From the NCBI GenBank assembly GCA_029250625.1, contig JAQXEX010000012.1, positions 1 to 45,754 on the forward strand: a stretch of 45,754 nt of DNA. The letters run 5' to 3'. This document shows, piece by piece, positions 45,601-45,754 of the stretch (positions are counted from its first letter, which is position 1; every line of letters begins with the position of its first letter). The DNA comes from Candidatus Poseidonia sp. (GTDB lineage: Archaea > Thermoplasmatota > Poseidoniia > Poseidoniales > Poseidoniaceae). Below the pieces are notes generated by a model. The model was given only the letters and a program-made list of their open reading frames with translations. It was not told the origin of the DNA and ran no database searches. Made by a program: the position numbers and the translations under genes.

Positions 45601-45754
45601 CTTGTTAATTATTCTGCTGTTCAGTTAGAGGTTGGTGCAGAATCAAAGGGGTGTGGACCCCATGTCGTCCAAACCTTCTGAGGTTCAAACACTTGTGAGT
45701 CCAAACCCCGAATCAATCTGAATGCAATATTTACCGACTCCATTAAAAGGGCTC
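45601..45754. other. Right-end intergenic stretch
   Basis: I see no supported gene here. It contains GGGGT-GTGG-ACCCC (about 45650-45663), a 5-bp hairpin. The only rightward ORF from ATG 45662 codes 19 residues. The upstream region of the leftward DUF1295 gene lies here. Confidence 0.4.

Noticed and set aside
45662-45721. Short rightward ORF of 19 codons near the right edge
   Set aside because: Too short, no ribosome binding site and a stop before the window end.
1-45754. CRISPR arrays, insertion sequences, prophage or toxin-antitoxin genes
   Set aside because: No regularly spaced repeats, transposase motifs, phage genes or typical small toxin pairs were seen.

Overview
The window reads as a chromosomal segment of a marine planktonic euryarchaeon, most likely Marine Group II (Poseidoniales) or a close Thermoplasmatota relative. 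This assignment is inferred from gene content. Archaeal core genes (Cdc48 AAA ATPase, group II chaperonin, HMG-CoA synthase, TtuA/NcsA tRNA thiolase, PyrBI, PRC-barrel protein) lie beside genes of bacterial type (DnaK, bacterial-architecture ThrRS, class II photolyase, class III sirtuin). Coding density is very high, and only one intergenic stretch reaches about 300 bp. Many genes have a GGAGGTGA-like ribosome binding site 4-9 nt before the start. Others (photolyase, sirtuin) have a TATA-like box about 25 nt before the ATG and look leaderless. No rRNA, tRNA, CRISPR array, IS element or att site was seen.

Layout. Positions 2-709 hold the end of a membrane-anchored M14-type carboxypeptidase, followed by an M17 aminopeptidase. 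Positions 2400-6714 are a chaperone block: an Hsp20/CS-like acidic protein, DnaK and a divergent thermosome subunit. Next come HMG-CoA synthase, threonine dehydrogenase, CTP synthase, sirtuin and an NAD-kinase-like protein (6.8-13.2 kb). A small acidic protein, ThrRS and a large membrane/helical-repeat protein follow (13.3-18.3 kb). Small membrane proteins, a lipoprotein and a second membrane/helical-repeat protein occupy 18.3-21.6 kb. Then come pyrBI and ttuA/ncsA (21.8-24.2 kb).

Positions 24.5-28.3 kb carry an unusual rightward gene set: a small Roadblock/LC7-like protein, a 1057-residue protein with an apparent Roadblock-like N-terminal region and a long coiled coil, and a 79-residue two-helix membrane protein. 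Leftward from 35 to 28.3 kb lie Cdc48, a PRC-barrel protein, and a DUF4350-DUF58-membrane protein module with no MoxR ATPase beside it. Rightward from 35.2 kb lie an aldehyde dehydrogenase, a three-gene succinate dehydrogenase (membrane, flavoprotein, Fe-S), an APC amino acid permease carrying a C-terminal EF-hand pair, a minigene that duplicates the permease's last EF-hand, and a class II photolyase with an extra C-terminal Rossmann-like part. A leftward DUF1295 membrane protein closes the window.

The best candidates for undescribed biology are the Roadblock/coiled-coil/membrane gene set, the EF-hand permease with its detached EF-hand minigene, and the extended photolyase. Several inverted repeats sit where operators or leader hairpins would be expected: before the chaperone block, sirtuin, thrS, pyrB and the sdh genes. 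All family assignments come from reading motifs by eye; no database search was run.
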